64,000 nucleotides of DNA from Bifidobacterium santillanense (GTDB taxonomy: Bacteria > Actinomycetota > Actinomycetes > Actinomycetales > Bifidobacteriaceae): NCBI RefSeq assembly GCF_018555385.1, contig NZ_JAFEJS010000006.1:1-64000 (forward strand). Reading direction: 5' to 3'. The notes under the pieces were generated by a model. The model saw only the letters and a list, made by a program, of their open reading frames with translations, was not told the origin of the DNA and made no database searches. Below, one piece after another: positions 7,028-16,606 of this stretch (position 1 is the stretch's first letter; each line of letters starts with the position of its first letter). A program made the translations under genes and the position numbers.

Positions 7028-8335
7028 ATGACTACATCACGTGCCAGGAAAATAGGGGCCAGGCTGGGGGCCGCCGCGTGCGTCCTCGCGGCGGTGCTGT
7101 CCACCGCCGGCTGCGGCTGGGGAAGGACCGTGGCCGAGAAGGAGGCCGCCGACGCCGCCTCCGACGGCTCGACGAACGCCGCGTCGTGCGTCGACACGTC
7201 GGGCGACACCATCAAGGTCGGATTCGTCAACTCGCTGTCCGGTACGATGGCGATCTCCGAGCAGACGGTCTCCGACTCGCTGCACATGGCGGTCGACGAG
7301 ATCAACGCGAAGGGCGGCGTGCTCGGCAAGAAGATCCAGGTCGTCCAGCAGGACGGCAAGTCCGAGCCGGCCGTGTTCGCCGAGAAGGCGAAGACCCTGA
7401 TCGAGAAGGAATGCGTGGCCGCGGTGTTCGGCGGCTGGACCTCCTCCTCCCGCAAGGCCATGCTGCCGGTGTTCGAGGCCGACAACGCGCTGCTGTTCTA
7501 CCCGCTGCAGTACGAGGGCATGGAGGCCAGCCCGAACATCTTCTACTCCGGCGCCGCCCCGAACCAGCAGATCGTGCCCGCGCTCGACTACCTCAAGGAG
7601 AAGGGCTACAAGAAGCTGTTCCTCGTCGGATCCGACTACGTGTTCCCGCAGACCGCGAACCGCGTGGTCAAGGCGTACGCCGAGGGCAACGGCATGCAGG
7701 TCGTCGGCGAGGAGTACACCCCGATGGGCTCCACCGACTTCACCACCATCGTCAACAAGCTCAAGTTCTCCGGTGCCGACGCGGTCGTGAACACCCTCAA
7801 CGGCGACTCCAACGTCGCGTTCTTCAAGGAGTACAAGGCTTCGGGCCTCAAGGCCGACACCGTGCCCGTCATCTCGATGTCCATCGCCGAGGAGGAGGTC
7901 TCCGCCATCGGCGTCGACAACGTCAAGGACCAGCTCACGGCCTGGAACTACTACCAGACGCTCGACAACGCGCAGAACAAGACGTTCGTCAAGGACTTCA
8001 AGGCCAAGTACGGGCAGAACCGTCCGACCTCCGACCCGATGGAGTCTGCGTACACCTCCGTCTACCTGTGGAAGGGCATGGTCGAGAAGGCCAAGTCGTT
8101 CGACGTGGACGCGGTCAAGAAGGCCGCCGACGGCGTCACGTTCGACGCCCCCGAAGGCAGGGTCAAGGTCGACGGCGAGAACCACCACATCTACAAGACC
8201 TCGTACATCGGCAAGATCGGCTCCGACAAGCTCATCCACACCGTGTGGAAGTCGGACGGCCCGATCAAGCCGGACCCGTACCTGAAGACCTACGACTGGG
8301 CGAAGAGCCTGAGCGCCGGCGTCGAGAGCAACTGA
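7028..8335 (+). CDS. urtA: Urea ABC transporter, substrate-binding lipoprotein
   Basis: A 435-residue type-1 periplasmic-binding-fold protein of the FmdD/UrtA kind. Residues 1-32 form a lipoprotein signal with lipobox LSTAGC, so the mature protein is anchored to the outer face of the membrane. The opening DTIKVGFVNSLSGTMAIS and the later GSDYVFPQTANRV and EEYTPMGSTDFTT stretches match the family that binds urea or short amides. ATG 7028 follows a purine-rich ribosome binding site. It heads a five-gene operon of the complete urtABCDE order, and a urease cluster lies 23 kb away in the same window, which supports urea as the substrate. Confidence 0.93.
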   Translation: MTTSRARKIGARLGAAACVLAAVLSTAGCGWGRTVAEKEAADAASDGSTNAASCVDTSGDTIKVGFVNSLSGTMAISEQTVSDSLHMAVDEINAKGGVLGKKIQVVQQDGKSEPAVFAEKAKTLIEKECVAAVFGGWTSSSRKAMLPVFEADNALLFYPLQYEGMEASPNIFYSGAAPNQQIVPALDYLKEKGYKKLFLVGSDYVFPQTANRVVKAYAEGNGMQVVGEEYTPMGSTDFTTIVNKLKFSGADAVVNTLNGDSNVAFFKEYKASGLKADTVPVISMSIAEEEVSAIGVDNVKDQLTAWNYYQTLDNAQNKTFVKDFKAKYGQNRPTSDPMESAYTSVYLWKGMVEKAKSFDVDAVKKAADGVTFDAPEGRVKVDGENHHIYKTSYIGKIGSDKLIHTVWKSDGPIKPDPYLKTYDWAKSLSAGVESN

Positions 8336-8360
8336 CGAGAGAAGAGAAGGACACGAAACA

Positions 8361-9245
8361 ATGGGTATGCTATTTCCTCAGATCGTGGCGGGTCTGTCCA
8401 ACGGATCGATCCTGCTGCTCGCGGCCCTGGGTCTGTCGCTGACGTTCGGCCAGATGGGCGTCATCAACAACGCCCACGGCGAGTTCATGATGGCCGGCGC
8501 GTACACCGCGTACGTGACGAGCACGATCATCGGCAACAAGGCCGTCTCGCTGGGCGTCGCGCTCGTCGTCGGATTCGTCGTGGCGGGTCTGCTGGGTCTG
8601 CTGCTCGATGTGCTGCTGTTGGAGCGCATGCGCAACCGTCCGCTCGACACCCTGCTGGTCACGTTCGGCGTCTCGCTGGTCCTCCAGCAGCTCGCCCGCG
8701 ACATCTTCGGCGCGACCCCGGTGTACGCCGAGGCGCCCGATGCCCTGACCAACCCGGTCACCGTGTTCGGCTACAGCTTCTCCGCCGGACGACTGTTCAT
8801 CTTCATCCTGTCGATCGTGTGCGTCGCCGCGCTGTACGCGGTCCTGAAGCTGACGCCGCTCGGCCGCCAGATCCGCGCGACCTCCGAGAACCGCGATCTG
8901 GCGGAGGTGTCCGGCATCTCCACGAAGACGGTCGACCACATCACCTTCTTCCTCGGCTCCGGCATCGCCGGCATCGCGGGCGTGGCGCTGAGCCTGCTCA
9001 ACTCCATCAGCTTCAACTTCGGCACCACGTTCATCGTGCAGGCGTTCCTCGTGGTCGTCGCCGGCGGCGTCGGCCAGCTCAAGGGCGCGGTCATCGCCTC
9101 CTTCGTGCTGGGCCTCGCCCAGTCCGCGATCGAGCTGCCGACCTCCGCATCAATCGGCCAGATGGCGATCTTCCTGATCGTCGTGGTCTTCCTGCAGTTC
9201 CGTCCGCAGGGACTGGTCTCCATCCGTTCGAGGAACCTCGCGTAG
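8361..9245 (+). CDS. urtB: Urea ABC transporter, permease UrtB
   Basis: A 294-residue LivH-type permease with about eight membrane helices. It opens with LSNGSILLLAALGLSLTFGQ and MGVINNAHGEFMMAGAYTAY, the conserved first segment of this family. A cytoplasmic loop carries the ATPase-contact region RATSENRDLAEVSGIST. It lies 25 bp after urtA with the ribosome binding site GAGAAGGA. With UrtC it forms the membrane channel for urea. Confidence 0.93.
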   Translation: MGMLFPQIVAGLSNGSILLLAALGLSLTFGQMGVINNAHGEFMMAGAYTAYVTSTIIGNKAVSLGVALVVGFVVAGLLGLLLDVLLLERMRNRPLDTLLVTFGVSLVLQQLARDIFGATPVYAEAPDALTNPVTVFGYSFSAGRLFIFILSIVCVAALYAVLKLTPLGRQIRATSENRDLAEVSGISTKTVDHITFFLGSGIAGIAGVALSLLNSISFNFGTTFIVQAFLVVVAGGVGQLKGAVIASFVLGLAQSAIELPTSASIGQMAIFLIVVVFLQFRPQGLVSIRSRNLA

Positions 9246-9271
9246 GGCGCTAGGGAAGGGACGTAACGATC

Positions 9272-10372
9272 ATGAAGCATCTGACTGCAAACGAATTCGC
9301 GACGAAGTACAAGCCGCTGGTCGGCGCCGTCATCGCCATCGCGCTGATCTTCCTCGCGCCCGCGGTGATGAGCGTGTACAGCTTGGGGCTCCTGTCCAAG
9401 TACCTGTGCTATGCGATGGTCGCCATCGGCATCGGGCTGGCCTGGGGCCAGGGCGGCATGCTGACGCTCGGCCAGGGCCTGTTCTTCGGCCTCGGCGCGT
9501 ACGTCATGGCCATCCACATGAAGCTCGAGGACATCGGCCCGAACCAGGTGCCCGACTTCATGTCCCAGTACGGCATCACGCAGGTGCCGGGCTTCTGGGA
9601 GCTCTTCCGCAACCCGGTCATCGCCGTGATCGGCGTGGCCGCGGTGCCGGGCATCGTCGCCGCGGTCCTGGGCCTCGCGGTGTTCGGCCGCGGCGTCAGG
9701 GGCGCGTACTTCGCGATCCTGTCGCAGGCGCTCGTCGCCGCGTTCGCCGTGCTGCTCATCGGCCAGTCCAAGACGACCGGCGGCACCAACGGCCTGAACG
9801 ACTTCAAGGGCTTCTTCGGCTACGATCTGACCGATCCGGCCAACAAGCGGATGATCTACTACATCTGCGCGTTCCTGACGCTGGCCATGGTGCTCATCGT
9901 CTACTGGATCCGCCGCTCGTTCATCGGCAACCTGATCATCGGCGTGCGCGACCAGGAGAACCGCATGAAGTTCCTCGGCTACAACCCCGCGTCGATCAAG
10001 GTGTTCGCCTTCTCGGTGGCTGCCATGTTCGCCGGCATCGGCGGCGCGATGTTCGTGCCGGTCGTCGGCATCATCTCGCCGTCCGACATCAGCGTGACGC
10101 CGTCGATCCTGATGCTCGCCGGCGTGGTCATCGGCGGCCGCACCACGCTGCTCGGGCCTCTCGTCGGCACGCTCATCATCCGCTTCGCGGAGACGCAGCT
10201 GTCCGAGGCGTACCCGTCCGCGTGGACCTATCTCGAGGGCCTGATCTTCATTCTGGTCATCGCGTTCGTGCCGATGGGTCTGGGACAGTTCAAGGGCGTG
10301 TGGCCGTGGATCAAGGAGAAGCTGGGCATCGGGGTTTCCGGGCCCGTCAAGGCCGAGGCGGTGAAGGCATGA
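9272..10372 (+). CDS. urtC: Urea ABC transporter, permease UrtC
   Basis: A 366-residue LivM-type permease. Conserved stretches are GIGLAWGQGGMLTLGQGLFF near the N terminus and the ATPase-contact loop IIGVRDQENRMKFLGYNP. There are about ten membrane helices and a short charged tail. It begins 26 bp after urtB with the ribosome binding site GGGAAGGGA. It pairs with UrtB. Confidence 0.93.
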   Translation: MKHLTANEFATKYKPLVGAVIAIALIFLAPAVMSVYSLGLLSKYLCYAMVAIGIGLAWGQGGMLTLGQGLFFGLGAYVMAIHMKLEDIGPNQVPDFMSQYGITQVPGFWELFRNPVIAVIGVAAVPGIVAAVLGLAVFGRGVRGAYFAILSQALVAAFAVLLIGQSKTTGGTNGLNDFKGFFGYDLTDPANKRMIYYICAFLTLAMVLIVYWIRRSFIGNLIIGVRDQENRMKFLGYNPASIKVFAFSVAAMFAGIGGAMFVPVVGIISPSDISVTPSILMLAGVVIGGRTTLLGPLVGTLIIRFAETQLSEAYPSAWTYLEGLIFILVIAFVPMGLGQFKGVWPWIKEKLGIGVSGPVKAEAVKA

Positions 10373-10386
10373 GCGAGGAGAAGGAT

Positions 10387-11295
10387 ATGACGACGACCCC
10401 CGCGTCCAGGGAGGAACTGGAGCAGCTGCGCGCCGAGATGGTGCAGATGCGTGACGAGGCCAAGCGCATGCGCGACGAGGCCGCGGCGATGAAGGCCGAG
10501 ATCGCCGAGGAGCGCACCCGGCTGCACGATCAGCTCGCGGTGCTCGACGATCGCGGCGGCCAGTGGAACGACTATCTGGAGATCAAGGGACTGCACGTCG
10601 AGTTCGACGGGTTCGTCGCGGTCAAGAGCCTCGACCTGACCGTCGAGCACGGCGACCTGCGCTTCCTCATCGGACCGAACGGCGCCGGCAAGACCACGAT
10701 CATCGACGCGATCACCGGCCTCGTCCCGGCCAGCGGATCGGCGAAGTTCCGCGGCGAGGAGCTGCTGGGACGCAAGCCGAACGACATCGTCAAGCTCGGC
10801 GTCGGACGCACGTTCCAGACCGCCTCCGTGGTCGAGGAGCTGTCCGTGCTGGAGAACCTGCAGCTGGCCGAGGGCTTCCGCAAGAAGGGCCGCGACCTGT
10901 TCCGCACGGTCGGCGGCGTCTCGCAGAACATCGAGTACATGCTCGACGTGTGCAACCTGACCGACGACATGAACACGCCCGCCGGGATCCTCCCGCACGG
11001 CAAGAAGCAGTGGCTGGAGATCGGCATGCTGCTCGTCCAGGACGCGCACCTGCTCCTGCTCGACGAACCGGTCGCCGGCATGACCCCCGCCGAGCGCGTG
11101 CAGACCGGCGAGCTGCTCAAGCGATGCAGCAAGAACCGCACGGTCATCATCGTCGAGCACGACATGGAGTTCATGCGCCAGTTCGCCGATTCCGTCACCG
11201 TGCTCAATCAGGGCGAGATCCTCGCCGAGGGGTCGGTCGAGGAGATTCAAAACAACGAGGAAGTCGTCAGGATCTATCTGGGTGGTGATCAGTGA
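10387..11295 (+). CDS. urtD: Urea ABC transporter, ATPase UrtD with an N-terminal coiled coil
   Basis: A 302-residue ABC ATPase. It has Walker A GPNGAGKTT, the UrtD-type signature PHGKKQWLEIGMLL, Walker B LLLLDEPVAGM and the H-loop IVEHD. The ABC fold starts only at about residue 60. Before it runs a charged heptad-like helix (REELEQLRAEMVQMRDEAKR and on), absent from most UrtD proteins of about 250 residues. I chose ATG 10387, which has GAGGAGAAGG just upstream; ATG 10369 overlaps the urtC stop by four bases and is the alternative. The extension may dimerise or dock a regulator, which is a guess. Confidence 0.9.
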   Translation: MTTTPASREELEQLRAEMVQMRDEAKRMRDEAAAMKAEIAEERTRLHDQLAVLDDRGGQWNDYLEIKGLHVEFDGFVAVKSLDLTVEHGDLRFLIGPNGAGKTTIIDAITGLVPASGSAKFRGEELLGRKPNDIVKLGVGRTFQTASVVEELSVLENLQLAEGFRKKGRDLFRTVGGVSQNIEYMLDVCNLTDDMNTPAGILPHGKKQWLEIGMLLVQDAHLLLLDEPVAGMTPAERVQTGELLKRCSKNRTVIIVEHDMEFMRQFADSVTVLNQGEILAEGSVEEIQNNEEVVRIYLGGDQ

Positions 11296-11435
11296 TGACG
11301 AACGGACAACAGGATACGGGTGCCGCGGGCGTCGCCGGGGAGTGCGTCTTCTCGGTGCGCATCGAAGGTGGATTCGCGCATTTGGATATCAGCATGGACA
11401 CGATGAACGATGCGGCCACGGCGGCGAAAGGGTGA
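11295..11435 (+). CDS. Small protein (46 aa) between urtD and urtE
   Basis: An ATG at 11295 overlaps the urtD stop (TGATG), and the frame runs 46 codons to TGA at 11435, nine bases before urtE. The product begins MTNGQQDTGAAGVAGECVFS, includes one cysteine and an amphipathic VRIEGGFAHLDISM stretch, and has no membrane helix. The overlap suggests coupled translation. I recognise no family. It could be a true small subunit of the operon or a chance frame. Confidence 0.4.
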   Translation: MTNGQQDTGAAGVAGECVFSVRIEGGFAHLDISMDTMNDAATAAKG

Positions 11436-11443
11436 ATGGGAAC

Positions 11444-12145
<702 letters not shown>

Positions 12146-12164
12146 CGGCGCGTGCGGGTGACGG

Positions 12165-13034
12165 CTACCTGCCGGTGACCCAGCGCGCGTCGGACCGTAC
12201 GCAGGGGACCATCATCGCGATGACCGCGAGCAGGCAGCCGATCATCACCATCAGGATGACGTCCTCGTGGCCGTTCGTCTGCAGGAGCGCGCCGGTCAGC
12301 GCGCCGGCAGCCAGCGCGACCATCACCACCGCGCGCCGGCCCAGCTTCGACTGCTCGTGGCCGTGGGCGGAGGTGTCCGCGACGACGCCGGTCAGCGTCA
12401 TCGTGAGCACCGTCGTGGGCAGGTCCGGGACCGACAGCTTACGCGCGGTCGAGTTCTGGATGCCCATGGCCGGCGCGAGCAGCACGATGAGCAGGATGAT
12501 GTGCAGGTCGATGTGGTTGGCGGTAGGGAAGTTGAGGCTCGGGGAGTTGGCGGCCTGAGCGGCCTGAACCTGTGCGGTGGCGATGGCCTGTGCGGCCGCC
12601 GTCGCCATGTTCGCCGGTTTGCCGGTCCCGCCCATCGTCGGTTCGGCGGCGAATCGGTTGAGCAGGGTGGTGCCGACCAGCGCCGCGACGACGAACGTTG
12701 TCTGTACGCATGTCGATACGAGCAGGTGCCGCGCGCGGTTCGCACCGAAATGGTGGATGATGCGCCCGCCGATGAGCGCGCCGACCATGAACGCGACCAA
12801 TGTCAGCGCCGACGTCCACCACACGAAGCCCTGCGCGTGCGCGATCGAGAATCCCAGGAAGACGATGTTGCCGGTCACGTTGGCGACGAACACGTGCCCC
12901 AGCGCGAGGTAGCTCAGCGCGTCCACGAGACCGGCGACGAAGGTCAGAATCACCAGTGCGGGGGAGAGCAGACCGTACTTGTCGTCCTTGCGGGGGATGA
13001 GCGTGCGTCCGGCTTCGGCGAGATGCGAGGTCAT
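12165..13034 (-). CDS. DUF1275 (YoaK-family) membrane protein
   Basis: A 289-residue protein of the YoaK/DUF1275 family, with family motifs GLVDALSYLALGHVFVANVT, GNIVFLGF, MGIQNSTARKL and the segment TTVLTMTLTGVVADTS. About six membrane helices. Between helices three and four is an Ala/Gln-rich loop (MATAAAQAIATAQVQAAQAA) that is longer than usual. ATG 13034 follows GAAGGA; an upstream in-frame start would read into the neighbouring tRNA region. The function of this family is not established. Confidence 0.85.
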   Translation of the reverse strand: MTSHLAEAGRTLIPRKDDKYGLLSPALVILTFVAGLVDALSYLALGHVFVANVTGNIVFLGFSIAHAQGFVWWTSALTLVAFMVGALIGGRIIHHFGANRARHLLVSTCVQTTFVVAALVGTTLLNRFAAEPTMGGTGKPANMATAAAQAIATAQVQAAQAANSPSLNFPTANHIDLHIILLIVLLAPAMGIQNSTARKLSVPDLPTTVLTMTLTGVVADTSAHGHEQSKLGRRAVVMVALAAGALTGALLQTNGHEDVILMVMIGCLLAVIAMMVPCVRSDARWVTGR

Positions 13035-13092
13035 GGTGCGGGTTGGGTCCTTCGGCGTACGGTTTCCGGGGATGGGCCGGGTTGGAGAATGC

Positions 13093-13122
13093 AAAAGGCC
13101 GGGACCTTTCGGTTCCGGCCTT
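13093..13122 (-). terminator. Terminator of tRNA-Lys
   Basis: A 12-bp stem (13095-13106 with 13111-13122, one G-U pair) and a four-base loop, followed on the minus strand by TTTT. Confidence 0.85.
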
Positions 13123-13127
13123 ATCTG

Positions 13128-13201
13128 TGCCCCCGCAGGGATTCGAACCCTGGACACGCTGATTAAGAGTCAGCTGCTCTAACCAACTGAGCTACAGGGG
13201 C
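13128..13201 (-). tRNA. tRNA-Lys (CTT)
   Basis: Cloverleaf of 74 nt: acceptor GCCCCTG/CGGGGGC, D-arm AGCTCAGTTGGTTAGAGC, anticodon arm GCTGA-CTCTTAA-TCAGC with anticodon CTT, T-arm with GGTTCGAATCC. CCA is not encoded. Confidence 0.97.
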
Positions 13202-13240
13202 GTTGGTCAGATGTTGAAGTGTTCCTTGCAACGAGTGACT

Positions 13241-13268
13241 AATATACACCACTTTTTGATTGACGCAA
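13241..13268 (-). promoter_or_regulatory. Promoter of tRNA-Lys
   Basis: On the minus strand TTGCGT (13263-13268) and TATATT (13241-13246) are 16 bp apart, about 40 bp before the tRNA. Confidence 0.6.
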
Positions 13269-13334
13269 CTCGGGCGACACGCCATCTCAATATGTGGTCA
13301 ATCCGGCGGTCGCCCGGTTGATCGAACGAATCGA

Positions 13335-13694
13335 CTAGTGACGCATCATGATGAGCATCATCTTGGAGGCCTCCTCGGCGTAGACCGCGTGGGGCAGTCG
13401 GGTCGGGAAGTGCAGGATGCCGCCCGGCACGAGGTCCACGGTCTTGCCGCCGCCGGTCACCTTGAGGCGGCCCTCGAGGCACTGCACGAGCACCGGCATG
13501 GCGGCGGTGTGCTCGCTCAGCTCCTGGCCCTTGTCGAAGGAGAAGAGCACCACGTTGGCGCCCTCCACCTGCATCACGGTGCGCGAGACGGTGGCCTCGG
13601 GCTGGATCGCGACCATCGGGGCGAGGTCGTCGATGAACTCCATCGCCATCGGCTGATCGTCGCGGGAGTCGGTGGTCGAGGTGTGGTCGGTCAT
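13335..13694 (-). CDS. Small cupin-domain protein
   Basis: A 119-residue single cupin. Strands and turns fit the family: FSFDKGQELSEHTAAMPVLV in motif 1, a G-rich turn (GRLKVTGGGKTVDLVPGGIL) and HFPTRLPHAVYA in motif 2. Two His (SEHTA, LPHAV) are candidate metal ligands, though the usual motif-1 His pair is incomplete. The Met-rich end (KMMLIMMRH) is unusual. Ribosome binding site AAGGAG. The ligand or reaction cannot be told; such proteins often bind small molecules or act in stress responses. Confidence 0.75.
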   Translation of the reverse strand: MTDHTSTTDSRDDQPMAMEFIDDLAPMVAIQPEATVSRTVMQVEGANVVLFSFDKGQELSEHTAAMPVLVQCLEGRLKVTGGGKTVDLVPGGILHFPTRLPHAVYAEEASKMMLIMMRH

Positions 13695-13833
13695 ATCATG
13701 CTCCTTGTCATATGTGTCATACGTGCGTCGTCGTTGCCGGCTGCGATGCCGGTGCGTCGCCCGTGTGAGGGCGGACGCGCGTCCTACGTACCAGCTTAAC
13801 CGCTGATCGCGTACGGATTGCGGCGTGCGCCGG

Positions 13834-14679
13834 TCAGTCCCTGCGGCGCGCCACGAACGCGATGCCGGTGAGCTGGTCGCCGTGCGTGTTGAACACGCGG
13901 CGCATCCTCAGCACCCGCGCGCGCAGGTCGGGGTGCGTCAGCAGGTTGCGCATGATGCGCAGCGCGCCGAGCACGCCCTCGTCGGCCAGATTGCGGCGCG
14001 GCTTCAGCAGCGCCATCGGCTCGACGCCGGTCCACAGCACCTCGAATCCCTCCGATTCGAGCAGCTCCCGCCATTCGGCGGCGGTCAGCGGCCTCGCATT
14101 GACCCTGATGGTCTGGGCGAGGTCCCTGCGGATCGCGTCCTTGACCGTATCGGCCAGATCGTCCGGGGCGAGTCCCATCTCGTGGATCGCGTACAGACCG
14201 CCCGGCTTCAGCAGGCGATGGGCCTCGCCGATGATCGCGCGCTTGCCGCGTTCGGACTGCATGGTGAGCATCGCCTCGCCGACCACCACGTCCGCCGAGC
14301 CGTCCGGCAGACCGGTGTGTGCGGCGTCGGCCTCGACGCACCTGCCGCCCACGGACTTCGCCAGCGGGGTGATGATGTCCACGACCTGCGGGTCGCGGTC
14401 GACGCCGGTGTATCCGGCCGGTGCGGCGTCGAGGATCAGTCGGGTGGTGCGGCCGAGGCCCGGCGCGAACTCCACCACGCGTTTGCCGGCGAGCGGCGCG
14501 TGCGCGAGCATGCGTTTGGTGAGCTTCTCGCCGCCCGGGCGCAGCACGCGCTTGCCGAGCCGGGCCAGCACCCAGTGGCCCTGCATGTGCTCGGCGTCGC
14601 GGTCGGCCTGGGGCAGCTGCGCGTCCGTGATGGTCGGCGTCGTGGTCGTCTGGTCGGTCGTCGTGTTGCGTTCGGTCAT
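13834..14679 (-). CDS. SAM-dependent methyltransferase
   Basis: About 281 residues with a class-I methyltransferase fold. Motif I is VVEFAPGLGRTT, an acidic strand end follows at YTGVDRDP, then ADAAHTGLPDGSADVVVGEA and LKPGGLYAIHEMGL, as in ubiquinone/sterol-type small-molecule methyltransferases. The C-terminal part has RPLTAAEWRELLESEGFEVL. The start is uncertain: ATG 14679 or ATG 14691, neither with a clear ribosome binding site. The substrate is unknown, and the neighbours (cupin, tRNAs) give no hint. Confidence 0.8.
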   Translation of the reverse strand: MTERNTTTDQTTTTPTITDAQLPQADRDAEHMQGHWVLARLGKRVLRPGGEKLTKRMLAHAPLAGKRVVEFAPGLGRTTRLILDAAPAGYTGVDRDPQVVDIITPLAKSVGGRCVEADAAHTGLPDGSADVVVGEAMLTMQSERGKRAIIGEAHRLLKPGGLYAIHEMGLAPDDLADTVKDAIRRDLAQTIRVNARPLTAAEWRELLESEGFEVLWTGVEPMALLKPRRNLADEGVLGALRIMRNLLTHPDLRARVLRMRRVFNTHGDQLTGIAFVARRRD

Positions 14680-14835
14680 GGGGCCAAGCATACGGAATCG
14701 ACGTCGTGTGCGGAAGACCGTTTTTTGAGGTGGATGGTGGTCTGCGTCACTGTTCCGTTCGCCGCGGCTCGTCGTCGACGACGGCGGTGGGGGAACGGGA
14801 AGGATGGTGATTGCATAACCGATGGGAGAAAAGAG

Positions 14836-14907
<72 letters not shown>

Positions 14908-14908
14908 G

Positions 14909-14990
14909 TGGCGGATAGTGGATTCGAACCACTGAAGCACGAAGCGGCTGATTTACAGTCAGCTCCCTTTGACCGCTTGGGAAATCCGCC
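14909..14990 (-). tRNA. tRNA-Tyr (GTA)
   Basis: 82 nt with the long variable arm of class-II tRNAs. Acceptor GGCGGAT/ATCCGCC, anticodon arm GCTGA-CTGTAAA-TCAGC with anticodon GTA, T-arm GTGGTTCGAATCCAC. Confidence 0.96.
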
Positions 14991-15047
14991 AGTCTGTTTC
15001 CTTCGCGACCAAGTCGTTGAACTTGACCTCGTCAAGGCAACCTGAGC

Positions 15048-15076
15048 ATTATGTCACGACTTCGCGGATTGTGCAA
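15048..15076 (-). promoter_or_regulatory. Promoter of the tRNA-Tyr/tRNA-Thr unit
   Basis: On the minus strand TTGCAC (15071-15076) and CATAAT (15048-15053) are 17 bp apart, ending about 58 bp before tRNA-Tyr. The remaining bases up to the PhzF gene at 15370 hold nothing else I recognise. Confidence 0.6.
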
Positions 15077-15369
15077 ATCGCGTCGTCGCCGGCATGTCTC
15101 GCCGGCATGTCTCCTCGGATATGTCCTCGGAACGCGGCGCGGATTACGGAATTTTCCGCGTCGCGCGCCAAGGGTCGTGTCCGAACCGTGTGCGCAGACC
15201 GGGTGACGGCGCGATGTCCTTCATCCACAGGTCAAGGGCGGTACGTTCCCGGCTTATGCCGCGCGGTCACAGCCGATCCACCGGAATCCTGTAGCCGTCT
15301 TCGGGTTCCGGCTTGTCGTAGATGCGTTTCACCCATGATATTCATGCCCCCGTCATCACGTCACCGGCG

Positions 15370-16176
15370 TCAGTCGGGCAGGATGGTGCCGACGGAGAAC
15401 AGCGCCGCGCTGCCGCCGAGACCGACGCGACCGTTGTTGACCGTGGCGTGGATGATGCCGCCGCGCGTCGACGCCTGATACGCGGTGAGCGCGGTTGTGC
15501 CGAGGCGGCTGCTCCAGTACGGCAGGATGTGGCAGTGACCGGAACCGCAGACCGGGTCCTCGGGGACGTCGAGCTTCGGCGCGAACGAGCGGGACACGCA
15601 GTCGAAGCCCGAACCCGCGTCACCGGCCGCCGTGACGTTGGCCAGCAGACCGGGCAGGCCCTTGACTAGCTCTTGGTCGGGGTTGAGGTCGCGTACGGTC
15701 CGTTCGTCGGGCATCACGCACAGCAGATCGCGGCCGAGCCACGCCTCGATGGGACGTGCGCCCAGGGCCTGCTCCATCGCGTCGGTGACCGGCGTGGGCC
15801 TCAGGTCGAAGGCCGGGAAATCCATCGTGAACACGTCGGCGCCGGCGCTTCCGCGCGTGCGGATCACGGTCAGCACGCCGCTCATCGTGCGGAACCGCAC
15901 CACGTCGGTGTCCGGCTCCACGAACCGCAGCACCACATACGCGGAGGCGAGCGTCGCGTGCCCGCACAGGTCGATCTCGCCGCCCGGCGTGAACCAGCGC
16001 AGATGCCATTCTTCCGGTTCGCGCACGATGAACGCGGTCTCGGAGAACCGGTTCTCCATCGCGATGTCCGCCATCAGCTCGTCCGAGGGCCACGATTCCG
16101 GCATGCACACCGCCGCCGGATTACCCCTGAACACCGTGTCCGTGAACGCGTCCACCACATACTGCCGCATAGTCAT
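15370..16176 (-). CDS. PhzF-family isomerase/epimerase-like protein
   Basis: A 268-residue protein of the PhzF (diaminopimelate-epimerase-fold) family. It opens MRQYVVDAFTDTVFRGNPAA, carries the catalytic-Glu motif FSETAFI, the substrate loop DLCGHATLASAYV and the second-half GSGHCHI motif. Length is normal (about 260-300). ATG 16176 follows GGGAGA and replaces an upstream start that lacks one. Physiological substrates of most members are unknown. Confidence 0.85.
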   Translation of the reverse strand: MTMRQYVVDAFTDTVFRGNPAAVCMPESWPSDELMADIAMENRFSETAFIVREPEEWHLRWFTPGGEIDLCGHATLASAYVVLRFVEPDTDVVRFRTMSGVLTVIRTRGSAGADVFTMDFPAFDLRPTPVTDAMEQALGARPIEAWLGRDLLCVMPDERTVRDLNPDQELVKGLPGLLANVTAAGDAGSGFDCVSRSFAPKLDVPEDPVCGSGHCHILPYWSSRLGTTALTAYQASTRGGIIHATVNNGRVGLGGSAALFSVGTILPD

Positions 16177-16267
16177 ACGTATCTCCCATTGCCTTCGTCG
16201 TCTACCGTCGGATGTTCGTCGCCATGAATCCCCTCCCAAAGCAGCGAGGCGGGAGGCCGCAGGCCCG

Positions 16268-16606
16268 TCACGCGAACACCAGCTGGACGAGCATCATGTA
16301 CACGATGGTTCCGCCGGCGACGGACACCAGCATGCTGTGACGCCACCGATGCAGTAGCACGATGACAAGGACCGCGATCGCCTCGGGCGCCCCGTGGAAT
16401 CCGGAGAACAATGACACGTCCTTGAGCGCGTACACCACCAGCAGGCCGGTCATCGCATGCGGCAGCACCCTGCCGAGATAGGTCACGACCCTAGGTGGGC
16501 GACGCGAATCAGGGAACAGTATGAACGGCAGGAAGCGGGTGAGTATGGTGCCCAACGAGACCGCCGCTATGGTCACGACGGCCTGCCATGTGGTCATGGT
16601 CATCAT
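16268..16606 (-). CDS. azlD: Branched-chain amino acid exporter small subunit AzlD
   Basis: A 112-residue AzlD-family protein with four membrane helices and the family stretch [15 protein letters not shown] and [21 protein letters not shown]. Its start overlaps the azlC stop by four bases (ATGA), so the two are coupled. With AzlC it exports branched-chain amino acids or their analogues. Confidence 0.88.
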   Translation of the reverse strand: MMTMTTWQAVVTIAAVSLGTILTRFLPFILFPDSRRPPRVVTYLGRVLPHAMTGLLVVYALKDVSLFSGFHGAPEAIAVLVIVLLHRWRHSMLVSVAGGTIVYMMLVQLVFA

